DNA from: Rhizobium sp. Leaf453
GTDB taxonomy: Bacteria; Pseudomonadota; Alphaproteobacteria; Rhizobiales; Rhizobiaceae
NCBI RefSeq assembly: GCF_001425605.1
Contig: NZ_LMRG01000012.1
Location: 583,792-647,791, forward strand
Direction of reading: 5' to 3'
Length of the DNA stretch: 64,000 bases
In this document: piece by piece, positions 1 through 8,550 of the stretch
Position numbering within the stretch: the stretch's first letter is position 1
Layout of the letters: each line of letters begins with the position of its first letter
The notes under the pieces: model-generated
What the model was told of the DNA's origin: nothing
Databases searched by the model: none
Seen by the model: the letters and a program-made list of their open reading frames with translations, nothing else
Program-made: the position numbers and the translations under genes

Positions 1-67
1 CCGTTAAATCAATCACAACAGCTTGGCCGGCGTGCGGATACGATTTGTCGCATCGAACAACGCAAAC

Positions 68-95
68 AAAAAAGCGCCCCGAAGGGCGCTTTTTC
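68..95. terminator. Bidirectional intrinsic terminator
   Basis: A GC-rich hairpin (arms GCGCCC and GGGCGC, CGAA loop) has an A run on one side and a T run on the other, so it can end transcription both ways. It lies just past the stop of the minus-strand secreted-protein gene and probably ends that transcript. Confidence 0.8.
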
Positions 96-111
96 GAGGA
101 AATCGTGAAAA

Positions 112-528
112 TCAGCCGCTGGCCGGTTCGCCGAAGTTCGGGTTGTCGATAGTCGCCGTTGCATCGCCAGGTGCATTTTGCGAGAGAGCAGCAACAACGT
201 CCCGGACAAACGGAACTTGCGCTGCCGCAGCTTCGCTAAGGCCTGCCGCTGCACTTTCGGCAACGCTGGCAAGGGAGACGGAAAGTTCGGGATTGGCGAT
301 AGCAACCTTACCGATCGCCTTCACCAGAGCGATGAGCAGCTTGTCCTTCGCAGGGCCAGCCGGCATGGCCGCGATTTCTGCGGCGAGGCTCTGTGCTTGG
401 TTGACGCAGTCGCTCGTGCAGCTTCCAAGAGCGTCAACTGTACGACCTGACGGTGCGGCAAACGAGGGTGTAAAGGAAAGTGATGCCCCGATCGTCAGGG
501 CGGAAATCAACAAAGCCCGCTTAAACAT
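112..528 (-). CDS. Small secreted alanine-rich protein, unknown function
   Basis: A 138-aa protein I do not recognise. Residues 1-24 form a clear Sec signal peptide: basic start MFKR, hydrophobic core, likely cleavage after SFA. The mature chain is alanine-rich and mostly predicted helical, with two cysteines at 37 and 41 (C-x3-C). The ATG has an AGGGG Shine-Dalgarno about 6 nt upstream, and the gene ends into a strong terminator, so it is probably monocistronic. Export to the periplasm or outside is inferred from the signal peptide; no enzymatic motif is visible. Confidence 0.7.
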   Translation of the reverse strand: MFKRALLISALTIGASLSFTPSFAAPSGRTVDALGSCTSDCVNQAQSLAAEIAAMPAGPAKDKLLIALVKAIGKVAIANPELSVSLASVAESAAAGLSEAAAAQVPFVRDVVAALSQNAPGDATATIDNPNFGEPASG

Positions 529-680
529 AATATACCCCTTTGAAATTGGAGTGGACCCTGAAACCCTCTCCTCATTAAACTTATAATAACCACGTTAGAA
601 TTTAGGAATGGCGAATGTCAAGTCTGAATCCGGATAACAACCGGATTTGGCTGGTGAAACGCCTCTGAAATCCCGTATTT

Positions 681-716
681 GGTGCATTGCAGCAACAGTT
701 TTCACTGCAATGCACC
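681..716. repeat. Perfect 12-bp inverted repeat with 12-nt loop
   Basis: Arms GGTGCATTGCAG (681-692) and CTGCAATGCACC (705-716) match perfectly. No T run follows on either strand, so a classical terminator is unlikely. It sits in the 293-bp space between the secreted-protein gene and lpsL. No gene is visible in this space. The repeat could be an operator, an RNA structure past the lpsL stop, or a degenerate repeat element. Confidence 0.55.
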
Positions 717-821
717 GAAAGGTGGTATGGCAAGCAAATGCCATGAGTGTGTGACTGCGTCAAATAGAGATACAAGCTATGATTAGCGGATATACTTAAG
801 ACGGCTCCGCGAGGCCCTGGT

Positions 822-1826
822 TCAGGAGATCACCATCTCTGCGCGATACCAATCGACAAAACGTTTGACGCCTTCCTCGACGGAAATCGAGGGCTTGAAA
901 CCCGTCAAGGCATTCAGGAGATCGGGTGCCGCGAAGGTACGGGGCACGTCGCCCTGCTGCATCGGCAGCATCGTGCGGACCGCCGGCTTGCCGACGGCGG
1001 CTTCCACGGTTTCCACGAACTGCATCAGTTCCACCGGCTGGCCGCCGCCGACATTGACGATGCGGAACGGGGCATGGTGGGAGAGGGTGTCGATGTCGGC
1101 GACGCGGTTGGCCTCCGTCGGAACCGACACCATCAGTCGGACGATCCCTTCAACGAGGTCGTCGATATAGGTGAAGTCCCGGCTCATCTTGCCTTCGCCG
1201 TAAATCTCGATCGGCCGGTCATTGAGGATGCTGTCGACGAACTTGAACAGCGCCATGTCAGGCCGGCCCCACGGACCATAGACCGTGAAGAAGCGGAAGG
1301 CGGTGGTCGGAATGCCATAGAGATGGGCATAGCTGTGCGCCATCAGTTCGCCGGACTTCTTGGTGGCTGCATAGAGCGTCATGGGCTCGTCTGCGCGGTC
1401 TGTTTCGGCAAAGGGAATCTTCTCGTTGGCGCCGTAGATAGACGAGGTGGAGGCCAAAAGCAGGTGCTTCGGCTGCACGGCCTTTGCCAGTTCAAGAATG
1501 TTCCACGAGCCGATCAGGTTGGAATCGACATAGGCCTTGGGGTTTTCGAGGCTATAGCGGACGCCGGCCTGGGCGGCGAGATGGACGACCACGTCGGGTT
1601 CGCCGACTTCCGCCGCCTTGTCCAGCGCATTCCGATCCTCAAGCATGCCGACAACTGGCCGAAAACCGTTGGAGCGCGACAGGATGGAGTGGCGTCGCTC
1701 CTTCAGGCGGACATCGTAATAAGGCGTCATGCCATCGAAGCCGGTGACGAAATGGCCGTCGTCGAGCAGTCTCTTGGCGAGATGAAACCCGATGAAACCT
1801 GCCGTTCCCGTGATCAGATAGCGCAT
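822..1826 (-). CDS. lpsL: UDP-glucuronate 4-epimerase (LpsL-type)
   Basis: A 334-aa extended-SDR sugar-nucleotide epimerase, expected to interconvert UDP-glucuronate and UDP-galacturonate for LPS and capsule synthesis in the cytoplasm. Seen: N-terminal NAD-binding GTAGFIG at 7-13, a serine cluster near 126-129, and Y152-x3-K156 (YAATK) as the catalytic pair, followed by FRFFTVYGP typical of the family. The ATG has a GAGGGGG Shine-Dalgarno. It lies 42 nt downstream of rkpK in the same direction. That is the rkpK-lpsL arrangement known from Sinorhizobium, where the dehydrogenase makes the epimerase's substrate. Confidence 0.88.
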   Translation of the reverse strand: MRYLITGTAGFIGFHLAKRLLDDGHFVTGFDGMTPYYDVRLKERRHSILSRSNGFRPVVGMLEDRNALDKAAEVGEPDVVVHLAAQAGVRYSLENPKAYVDSNLIGSWNILELAKAVQPKHLLLASTSSIYGANEKIPFAETDRADEPMTLYAATKKSGELMAHSYAHLYGIPTTAFRFFTVYGPWGRPDMALFKFVDSILNDRPIEIYGEGKMSRDFTYIDDLVEGIVRLMVSVPTEANRVADIDTLSHHAPFRIVNVGGGQPVELMQFVETVEAAVGKPAVRTMLPMQQGDVPRTFAAPDLLNALTGFKPSISVEEGVKRFVDWYRAEMVIS

Positions 1827-1868
1827 GCCCGCCCCCTCAGTCCGTCTACATTCGAAAGATGTCGTCCG

Positions 1869-3176
1869 TTATTGCGGTCGCCCGACGCTGGTGTAGCTGA
1901 ACCCGTGCTTCGTGACCTCGCCGGCCTGATAGATATTGCGGAGATCGACCAGAACCGGCGTGTTCATCAGCGACTTCAGTCGCGGCAGGTTCAGCGCCCG
2001 GAACTCGTTCCATTCTGTGACGATCACTAGCACGTCTGCACCTTCGGCCGCTTTGTAGGGGCTGTCGGCATAGGCGATGCCGTCGATGACATGGCGTGCA
2101 TTATCCATGCCCTCGGGATCATAGCCGGTGACGATGGCGCCGGCATCGGTCAAGGCCTGGATGACCGCGATCGCCGGGCTGTCACGCATGTCGTCGGTGT
2201 TGGGCTTGAAGGTGAGGCCGAGCACCGCGACCTTCTTGCCACGCACCTCGCCGCCGGCGGCGGCAATGACCTTGCGGCCCATGGCGCGCTTGCGGTTGTC
2301 ATTGACGGAGACGACGGTCTCGATCAGCCGCACCGGGCTGTCGTGATCCTGGGCGGTCTTGACCAGTGCCAACGTGTCCTTGGGGAAGCAGGAGCCGCCA
2401 TAACCCGGACCGGCATGCAGGAATTTTCCGCCGATGCGGCCATCGAGCCCGATACCGCGTGCCACTTCCTGCACGTTGGCGCCGACCTTTTCGCAGAGAT
2501 CCGCCATTTCGTTGATGAAGGTGATCTTCATAGCAAGGAAGGCATTGCCGGCATATTTGATCAGTTCGGAGGTGCGCCGCGTGGTAAACAGGAGCGGCGA
2601 CTGGTTGAGATAGAGCGGGCGGTAGACCTCGGTCATGACGGCGCGGGCGCGCTCGTCATCCAAGCCGATGACGATGCGGTCGGGCCGCTTGAAATCGTCG
2701 ATCGCGGCACCTTCGCGCAAAAATTCAGGGTTCGAGACGACGGCGATATCCGCGTCCGGATTAGTCTCGCGCATGATCCGCTCGACCTCGTCACCGGTGC
2801 CGACCGGCACGGTCGACTTGGTGACGATGACAGTGAAGCCCGTTACGTGGGCGGCGATCTCGCGGGCGGCATCATAGACATAGGAGAGGTCGGCATGACC
2901 GTCGCCGCGCCGCGAGGGTGTTCCAACGGCGATGAAGATCACGTCGCTCTGGGAGACGCTTGATGCGAGGTCGGTCGAGAAGTTGAGACGGCCATCCTTG
3001 ACATTGTCTGCCACCAGTTGCTCAAGTCCCGGTTCGAAGATCGGGATGCGGCCCGCCAGAAGCGCGTCGATCTTGGCCGCGTCCTTGTCCAGGCAGGTGA
3101 CCTCGTGACCGAAATCGGCAAAGCAGACGCCGGAAACAAGCCCGACATACCCGGCACCGATCATCGTGATTTTCAT
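1869..3176 (-). CDS. rkpK: UDP-glucose 6-dehydrogenase
   Basis: A 435-aa NAD-dependent enzyme oxidising UDP-glucose to UDP-glucuronate, the precursor for LPS, capsule and exopolysaccharide uronic acids. Seen: Rossmann GAGYVG at 7-12, the substrate-binding stretch around NPEFLREG near 149, and catalytic cysteine C263 in GGSCFPKD. I chose the ATG at 3176 because the protein then begins MKITMIGAGYVG as in homologues, with CTGGAG upstream. A longer frame to 3275 is open but its start is poorly supported. It is first in a two-gene unit with lpsL. The synonym ugd is also used. Confidence 0.93.
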   Translation of the reverse strand: MKITMIGAGYVGLVSGVCFADFGHEVTCLDKDAAKIDALLAGRIPIFEPGLEQLVADNVKDGRLNFSTDLASSVSQSDVIFIAVGTPSRRGDGHADLSYVYDAAREIAAHVTGFTVIVTKSTVPVGTGDEVERIMRETNPDADIAVVSNPEFLREGAAIDDFKRPDRIVIGLDDERARAVMTEVYRPLYLNQSPLLFTTRRTSELIKYAGNAFLAMKITFINEMADLCEKVGANVQEVARGIGLDGRIGGKFLHAGPGYGGSCFPKDTLALVKTAQDHDSPVRLIETVVSVNDNRKRAMGRKVIAAAGGEVRGKKVAVLGLTFKPNTDDMRDSPAIAVIQALTDAGAIVTGYDPEGMDNARHVIDGIAYADSPYKAAEGADVLVIVTEWNEFRALNLPRLKSLMNTPVLVDLRNIYQAGEVTKHGFSYTSVGRPQ

Positions 3177-3374
3177 GACAAACTCCAGAATAACATCGCG
3201 GACGCGCAGTCGGCCGGAAGGGGGCGTTGGCCACGCGTGGCGGCAATCCATAGTCAAACAGACGCGCCTTGCCAATGGCGCATGTGAACGCGCGCCTCGG
3301 GTAGGGGCTTGCCACCAGGCAAGCCGTGGCTAGATTCGCGGTTCGTTGAAGACCGAAAGGGTGAGGAGTTTCGC

Positions 3375-3956
3375 GTGGACAAGGCTTTTCGCTGGCACAA
3401 CGAGCCCTCCCGGTGGAGCGATGAGGCGGCGTCGCTGACGCTGAAGACGGATGCCAAAACCGACTTCTGGCGCTCAACCTTTTACGGCTTCATCCGCGAT
3501 AGTGGCCATGCCTATCTGCGCCCGGTCTCGGGCGATTTCACCGCCTCAGCGACGATTCTCGGACAATACGAGACCCTCTACGATCAGGCCGGGCTGATGC
3601 TGCGGCTGGATGAGAGCAACTGGATCAAGTGTGGCATCGAATATACCGATGGCCTGATGCATTTCAGCGTGGTGGTGACGCGCGAGGTTTCCGATTGGTC
3701 GGTCATTCCGCTGCACGGGATCGCTCCATCCGCTCCGCTGTTCGTCCGGTTGACCCGCCACGGTGATGCCGTGCGGGTGCAGTTCCGGTTCGATGCTGAT
3801 GCCCCATGGCAGATGGCGCGGCTCTGCCCGTTCTCATCCGCCGATGCCGAGATCGGCGTCACGGCCTGTTCGCCGGAACGGGAAGGTTTTGAAGCGACAT
3901 TCCGTGATATTACCGTCGGCGAACCGATCAGGAGGTCCCTTCACGACGGGGATTAG
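3375..3956 (+). CDS. DUF1349 domain protein
   Basis: A 193-aa protein matching the DUF1349 family (regulation-of-enolase-1-like, concanavalin-type beta sandwich). Typical family blocks are seen: TDFWRSTFYGFIRDSGH near the N-terminus, then LMLRLDESNWIKCGIEY. These resemble carbohydrate-binding folds, but no substrate is known to me. I prefer the GTG at 3375 because GGTGAGGAG lies just upstream; the frame is open from an ATG at 3309. The stop is 4 nt from the convergent OsmC gene's stop. Function remains unknown. Confidence 0.78.
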   Translation: MDKAFRWHNEPSRWSDEAASLTLKTDAKTDFWRSTFYGFIRDSGHAYLRPVSGDFTASATILGQYETLYDQAGLMLRLDESNWIKCGIEYTDGLMHFSVVVTREVSDWSVIPLHGIAPSAPLFVRLTRHGDAVRVQFRFDADAPWQMARLCPFSSADAEIGVTACSPEREGFEATFRDITVGEPIRRSLHDGD

Positions 3957-3960
3957 GCGG

Positions 3961-4389
3961 TTAGTCCGAGACTTTGAGTGAAAAATCCGCGCCGCCGCGC
4001 AGCGTGTTGCTGACCGTGCAGATTTCTTCTTCGGCAGCCTTGGCAATCGCATGGCGTGATTCATCATCAATGTCGCCGCGGATTGTCAGCATGATATTGA
4101 AGCGCTTGACGCGGGACAGGCCTTCGCTCGCCTTTTCGCCGGTCACGTCCGCGCGAATATCCGTCAACCTGTCGAGCAGCCCCATCTGGTTGGCGGCGAT
4201 GCGGGCGCTCATGGCCATGCAGGCTGACAGCGAGGCATAGAGCAAGTCGATCGGATTAAAACCGGGCTGCGAAGCGCCGGTGACGATCTGGATTTCACCG
4301 CCGGTTGCCGAGGTCACAAGCGGAAACCCATGTCGGCGGAGAACCGCGCTGGCGCCGGTTGGCCTTACCTTCGTCGTCTGCTCCGCCAT
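3961..4389 (-). CDS. OsmC family peroxiredoxin-like protein
   Basis: A 142-aa OsmC/Ohr-superfamily protein, probably a thiol peroxidase against organic hydroperoxides. The two family cysteines are visible in SLSACMAMSARI and EEICTVSNTLRGG. I chose the ATG at 4389 (MAEQTTKV), with GGGGAT upstream, over an in-frame ATG at 4419, because the shorter form fits the family. It is downstream of, and co-directional with, the Crp/Fnr-type gene, with only about 65 nt between. Whether it is OsmC or the broader YhfA/OsmC-like group cannot be settled by eye. Confidence 0.82.
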   Translation of the reverse strand: MAEQTTKVRPTGASAVLRRHGFPLVTSATGGEIQIVTGASQPGFNPIDLLYASLSACMAMSARIAANQMGLLDRLTDIRADVTGEKASEGLSRVKRFNIMLTIRGDIDDESRHAIAKAAEEEICTVSNTLRGGADFSLKVSD

Positions 4390-4455
4390 TTCGATCCCCA
4401 TATCTGGCTTGAAAGCCAAGAGATGGAGCGTTTGGTCGCCGGATGCAACCTCACG

Positions 4456-5205
4456 CTAGCGCGGTTCCACGGTCTGGCTGAGATAGGTGGGGTCGAACTG
4501 TGCCAGTTCCTGCAAACGTCCCCAGTCGAGAATGGTGATCATCTGGCCGATCCAGGTCAGAAGCTCTGCCTTGCGCAGTATCTGCAGGGTCTTGTTGAGA
4601 TGGACCAGCGAAATGCCGAGCACATCGGCCAGCTCCACCTGGGTCAGCGGAAAATGAAAGCTGTAGCCGGTCGTGCGACCGACGACCTGCAACCGCATGA
4701 ACAGTTCGCAAACGAGGTGGGCAAGATGGGCCTTCTTCGACCGTCTTCCCATCGCCACGATCCACTCGCGATGAATGGCGCCGTCCACCAGTGTGTCCAG
4801 CCAGAACAGTCGGCTGAGATGCGGTTGGGTTTCGGAGATTGTCTTGAGATCGCTGTGCTCCACGAAGGCAACGTGGCAGGGCGACATCGCGACGATGCCG
4901 TGATCCATGGTTTTCAAAAGAAAGGCGTGTAGGTCGACGAAGTCTCCGGCGATATGCAGCGCGGTGATCTGCCTTGTACCATCCGCGAGAAACTTGTAGC
5001 GGGCGGCAAAACCATCGATCAGCAAGGTGCTGTAGCCCGGCCGTGACCCTTCGACCACGATTTCCTCGTCCACCTTGAAGCGCCGGTCGCGCCAGATCAA
5101 GCTTCTGAGCAGCGACACCTCGTGCGGCGTCACCACGTCATGGCTTTGGAGGTTGAGGAGCAGGGAATCGATCAATTTGCGGCATGCCATCAGTGGGTTG
5201 GACAT
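4456..5205 (-). CDS. Crp/Fnr family transcriptional regulator
   Basis: A 249-aa regulator with a cNMP-binding-like beta barrel (about 40-150: VVEGSRPGYSTLLIDGFAARY) and a C-terminal winged helix (about 195-235: LTQVELADVLGISLVHLNKTL). The N-terminal cysteine cluster of oxygen-sensing FNR is absent, so an iron-sulfur sensor is unlikely. It resembles the many rhizobial Crp/Fnr paralogues of unknown ligand. It faces away from the small DUF6894 gene across 121 nt and precedes the OsmC gene, which could be a target (inference only). Confidence 0.85.
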   Translation of the reverse strand: MSNPLMACRKLIDSLLLNLQSHDVVTPHEVSLLRSLIWRDRRFKVDEEIVVEGSRPGYSTLLIDGFAARYKFLADGTRQITALHIAGDFVDLHAFLLKTMDHGIVAMSPCHVAFVEHSDLKTISETQPHLSRLFWLDTLVDGAIHREWIVAMGRRSKKAHLAHLVCELFMRLQVVGRTTGYSFHFPLTQVELADVLGISLVHLNKTLQILRKAELLTWIGQMITILDWGRLQELAQFDPTYLSQTVEPR

Positions 5206-5326
5206 TCCAACTATCCCACAAACGGCCGGGGCTCATTTAACATTGACACATAAGTGACGAATCTGTCGGCTTTCAGGAACTATTTTAGATGCGGCGAATT
5301 CCTGTTCGTTCAGAAGGACATAGCAG

Positions 5327-5578
5327 ATGAGCCGATATTTTTTCGATTTGCAGAACGGCGACGGCCCGGTTCGCGACGATAGCGGGCTGGAGCTTGATTC
5401 GCGGGCGGAGATCACACGCGAGGTTGGTCGGATCCTCCTGGATATTGCACGTGACGAGATTCCCGAGCAGCCACGTGGCACGGCCTCGATCGTTGTTCGC
5501 GATGACAATGGCAGGGCTGTCTCGGTAGCGAATCTGACGTTCAGCAATCTCTGGCTGGACGATGTCGCGCCGAGATAG
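5327..5578 (+). CDS. DUF6894-type small protein
   Basis: An 83-aa protein beginning MSRYFFDLQNGDG, the typical opening of the DUF6894 family, which has many paralogues in rhizobia. The family pattern is seen: a short beta hairpin, an acidic D-x-S-G-x-E/L-D turn, a helix (RAEITREVGRILLDIA) and a C-terminal strand (IVVRDDNGRAV). The ATG has AAGGA about 8 nt upstream. It is divergent from the Crp/Fnr gene. No biochemical function is known to me. Confidence 0.8.
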   Translation: MSRYFFDLQNGDGPVRDDSGLELDSRAEITREVGRILLDIARDEIPEQPRGTASIVVRDDNGRAVSVANLTFSNLWLDDVAPR

Positions 5579-5614
5579 ATAGCTCGTCCGGTGCCAGGAT
5601 GAATGAGCCGTCGG

Positions 5615-6394
5615 TTAGAGCATCGATCGGCTGAGACCGCCGTCGATGGGCAGCGCGATGCCGGTGATATAGCCGGCCTGACGGCTCGCTAGGAAAGCCG
5701 CCGCCGCGCCAAATTCCGCCGCTGTGCCATAGCGCTTCAGCGGAATGTCCGACTGGCTGCGGGCCGCCACCGTCTCGAGGCTCAAGCCTTCCGCCTCCGC
5801 GTCCATGCGGTCGAAGCTCAGCGTCCTGTCCGTTGCCAGCCGGCCGGGCAGCAGCATGTTGACGGTCACGCCTTCCGCCGCCACTTCGCCAGCCAGCGTC
5901 TTCATCCATCCGGCAACGGCGCTGCGCAGCGCATTGGAGGCGGTGAGGCCGGGGATCGGTTCGCGAATGCTGGTCGAGGCAACCGCCATGATTCGTCCCC
6001 AGCCACGCTGCCGCATCGATGGCAGCAGCCTGTCTGTCATCCGCATGCCGGCCAGCACCATCGTGTCGAACTGCTTGCGCCAGAAGGCCGGATCGATCGT
6101 GGCCGCATCGCTCGGCGGCGGTCCGCCACCGTTCAGCACAAGGATATCGATTGACCCGAAATCGTCGGCGAGCCGGTCGAGAAACGGATCGATCGTATCC
6201 GGGTCGGAAAGGTCGAGCCCGAACCCACGCGCCGATTCGCCGATCTCCGCCGCCACGCTTGCAGCCTTGTCCTCATCGCGCCCCGTCAGCGCAACCGCAA
6301 CCCCTTCACCAGCCAGCGCCTCGGCAATTCCTCGCCCAAGCCCCTTGCTGCCGCCGAGCACGAGCGCGCGTTTGTCCTTGATGCCGAAATCCAT
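5615..6394 (-). CDS. SDR family oxidoreductase with non-canonical active site
   Basis: A 259-aa short-chain dehydrogenase/reductase-fold protein. The nucleotide-binding GGSKGLGRG motif is near 11-19, and the NAG-type strand reads LNGGGPPP. Where classical SDRs carry Y-x3-K, this protein reads GLTASNALRSA, so the catalytic Tyr/Lys pair appears absent. That matches a subgroup of BKR-like SDR-like proteins known to lack the full tetrad. ATG at 6394 chosen for the AAGGAC about 9 nt upstream. The direction and family are solid; the reaction is not known. Confidence 0.85.
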   Translation of the reverse strand: MDFGIKDKRALVLGGSKGLGRGIAEALAGEGVAVALTGRDEDKAASVAAEIGESARGFGLDLSDPDTIDPFLDRLADDFGSIDILVLNGGGPPPSDAATIDPAFWRKQFDTMVLAGMRMTDRLLPSMRQRGWGRIMAVASTSIREPIPGLTASNALRSAVAGWMKTLAGEVAAEGVTVNMLLPGRLATDRTLSFDRMDAEAEGLSLETVAARSQSDIPLKRYGTAAEFGAAAAFLASRQAGYITGIALPIDGGLSRSML

Positions 6395-6492
6395 GGTTGG
6401 CGTCCTTCCTGCTTCGTTCGGCAATGGTTGAAGCGTGGGAGGATGGCCCAGTCAATGGGAGAGATCTGGCTTGCAAAGCATAAAGATGACTA

Positions 6493-7539
6493 GAGCGTTT
6501 CCGCGTTTTTCTGAATCGGCTTAGATTCCCAAATCAGCTCTATTCTGATTCACCGATGCTGGCTGGACGGAGGCCAGCATCCCATGACCGCACCGATATC
6601 GAATGATCTTCGTGAGCGCGTTGTTGCCGCAGTGTTGAGCGGCGAGAGTGTCCGAGCCGTTGCTGCACGGTTCGAAGTTGCCGCATCTTCGGTGGTGAAG
6701 TGGTCGCAGCGCCATCGTGCGACGGGATCGGTTCGTCCCGGCAAGATGGGTGGTTATCGCAAGCGTATTCTGGAGCCATATCGGGATTTCATTGCCGAGC
6801 GGTTGGCTCAAAATCCACATCTGACACTGCATGGCCTGAAGGCCGAACTCGCCTCGCGAGGCCTCGCCGTCTCACATAACACGATCTGGGAGTTCATCCG
6901 TAAGGAGGGGCTGCGCTTCAAAAAAAACGCTGTTCGCCCTTGAACAGGCTCGTGCCGATATCGCCCGCAGACGAGAGCGGTGGAAAGCCTTGCAACATCA
7001 TCTCGATCCCGAGCGATTGGTCTTCATCGATGAGACCTGGATCAAGACCAATATGACGCCGATCAGAGGCTGGGGACCAAAAGGCAAGCGTCTGCGGGCG
7101 TTTGCACCACACGGTCATTGGCGCGCGCTGACATTCCTCGGGGCTTTGAGGGCCGACCGGCTAACAGCGCCCTGTGTCTTCGACGGACCGATCAATGGCG
7201 AGTGCTTTCGCGCCTATGTCGAGCAGCAGTTGGTGCCAGTGCTCAAACCAGGCGACATTGTCGTCATGGATAATCTCGGCAGCCACAAGGCGGTGACAAT
7301 CCGACAGCTGATCAAGGCCGCAGGTGCCCGGCTTTGGTTCCTGCCACCCTATTCGCCAGACCTCAATCCGATCGAGCAGGCCTTCTCGAAGATAAAGCAC
7401 TGGATGCGCAACGCACAGCAGCGGACCACCGAAGATACATGGCGGCATATTGGCAGGCTCGTTGAAACGATCAAACCCGACGAATGCGCCAACTATCTCA
7501 GAAATGCAGGCTATGGTTCCGTCAAAAGATGAAACGCTC
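6493..7539 (+). mobile_element. IS630-family insertion sequence, about 1.05 kb
   Basis: The element is bounded by imperfect inverted repeats that both begin GAGCGTTTC when read inward, and TA dinucleotides flank both ends (6491-6492 and 7540-7541), the expected IS630 TA target duplication. It carries one transposase in two overlapping frames. It inserted about 55 bp from the 3' side of tRNA-Ala, in the space between an SDR gene and the tRNA, so no gene is obviously broken. The intact ends and full-length frames suggest a fairly recent arrival. Confidence 0.9.
6584..7532 (+). CDS. IS630-family transposase (two frames, +1 shift)
   Basis: A DDE transposase split over two frames. The first part (6584-6943, 119 aa) holds the N-terminal helix-turn-helix ([16 protein letters not shown]). 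The second holds the catalytic DDE residues: [20 protein letters not shown] and SPDLNPIEQ. The frames join at a run of eight A (6920-6927) reading F-K-K. A +1 move there restores [13 protein letters not shown], which continues directly into the catalytic frame. This is either programmed slippage, as annotated for many IS630 elements, or a single-base insertion that inactivates this copy. The sequence alone cannot tell. Confidence 0.88.
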
Positions 7540-7595
7540 TAGCGGCGTAATTCTTCATCGTGAAGAACTCGGAATTCTATCTGTCTGGGAAAATT

Positions 7596-7671
<76 letters not shown>

Positions 7672-7816
7672 ATATTGGGTCCGGCGATGCCGGTTCCGGG
7701 AACCCCGTCGAACCATTCGTTCGGTGGGGTGGCGGCTTCATACTTCTGCTTTTTGAAGATGGCAAGCCGAAAAAGACAAAGTTCCGAGATTTTCTGAAAT
7801 GAACTCCGAAACCTCG

Positions 7817-7850
7817 GCGTCCGCGTTTGGGTCTGATCGCACGCGGACGC
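7817..7850. repeat. 10-bp inverted repeat downstream of the TIGR02300 gene
   Basis: Arms GCGTCCGCGT (7817-7826) and ACGCGGACGC (7841-7850) are perfect, with a 14-nt loop. The repeat lies just past the stop of the minus-strand acidic protein gene. There is no T run, so any termination would be weak or factor-dependent. The rest of the space up to tRNA-Ala shows no gene. Confidence 0.5.
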
Positions 7851-7872
7851 ATTTCTCAGAAATATGAGAGGT

Positions 7873-8262
7873 TTAGACCTCGTCGTCGTCGTCGGAGACG
7901 CCGATCAGGTCGGAGAGGCCGTCTTCGTCTTCGTCGTCGGCTTCCAGGAAGGTGTCGTCGTCATCGCCTTCGATTTCGACATCGTCGTCGCCCAGATCCG
8001 GAAGATCGTCGCCGCCGGCTGCTTCGCCATCGGCATCCTCGAGCGAGACCAGTTCGACTTCCGTGTTCTCGGCGTCGACTTCCTGGATTTCGTCCTCCTC
8101 GGCAGCCTTTTCCATCACCTTGGCGACCGATGTCTCTTCGAAGAAGGACAAGGGGTAGGATTTGCCGGTGTAAGGGGAAACGATCGGATCCTTGTTCAGG
8201 TCGTAGAACTTACGGCCTGTCTCCGGATCGATGCGCTTTGTTCCAAGTTCCGCTTTTGCCAC
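7873..8262 (-). CDS. TIGR02300 family (FYDLN acidic) protein
   Basis: A 129-aa protein whose N-terminal half has the hallmark block LGTKR...FYDLNKDPIVSPYTGKSYP. This block is conserved in alphaproteobacteria and named for the FYDLN motif. The C-terminal half is extremely acidic, with long Asp/Glu runs ending DDDDEV. Function is unknown. I place the start at the GTG at 8262 (VAKAELGTKR), with AAGAGG 8 nt upstream, since homologues begin M-A-K-A-E-L-G-T-K-R. The frame is open further upstream but without family similarity. Confidence 0.88.
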   Translation of the reverse strand: MAKAELGTKRIDPETGRKFYDLNKDPIVSPYTGKSYPLSFFEETSVAKVMEKAAEEDEIQEVDAENTEVELVSLEDADGEAAGGDDLPDLGDDDVEIEGDDDDTFLEADDEDEDGLSDLIGVSDDDDEV

Positions 8263-8550
8263 TGTCAAAGCCTCTTGAGTGACCGGACGAACCGGCTTTT
8301 GCCGGAAAACCGGCGTTGAAGGTGAATGAATTAGCCGGTCCCCATACTGGTCTTGGCCTGTTCTGTCAAAGCCTAACTTTTGTGGGTGTTGGGCATACTT
8401 TTCCATCCGCAGCTTGGTTCGCGTTCGCAATGATCGCCATATCGTCTTCTCGCATCTCGCAAAAAGGCTTGCCGTCACGAATGATAGTGTGAGATTTCAG
8501 GGCTGTCGGGCGGCCCGTCACGACGATCACATTCATTTTCAGGTATCTCA
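8263..8550. other. Intergenic region upstream of cmk, no aroA
   Basis: This 288-bp space separates the TIGR02300 gene from cmk. A minus-strand frame (8366-8536, beginning [10 protein letters not shown], 56 codons) is open here but I do not recognise it and its start signal is weak. In many rhizobia, as I recall, aroA occupies this place; no piece of aroA is visible in any frame. The region presumably carries the divergent promoters for both neighbours. Confidence 0.5.

Noticed and set aside
8366-8536. 56-codon minus frame beginning [10 protein letters not shown] upstream of cmk
   Set aside because: Weak start signal and no recognisable family; kept only as a remark in the intergenic entry.
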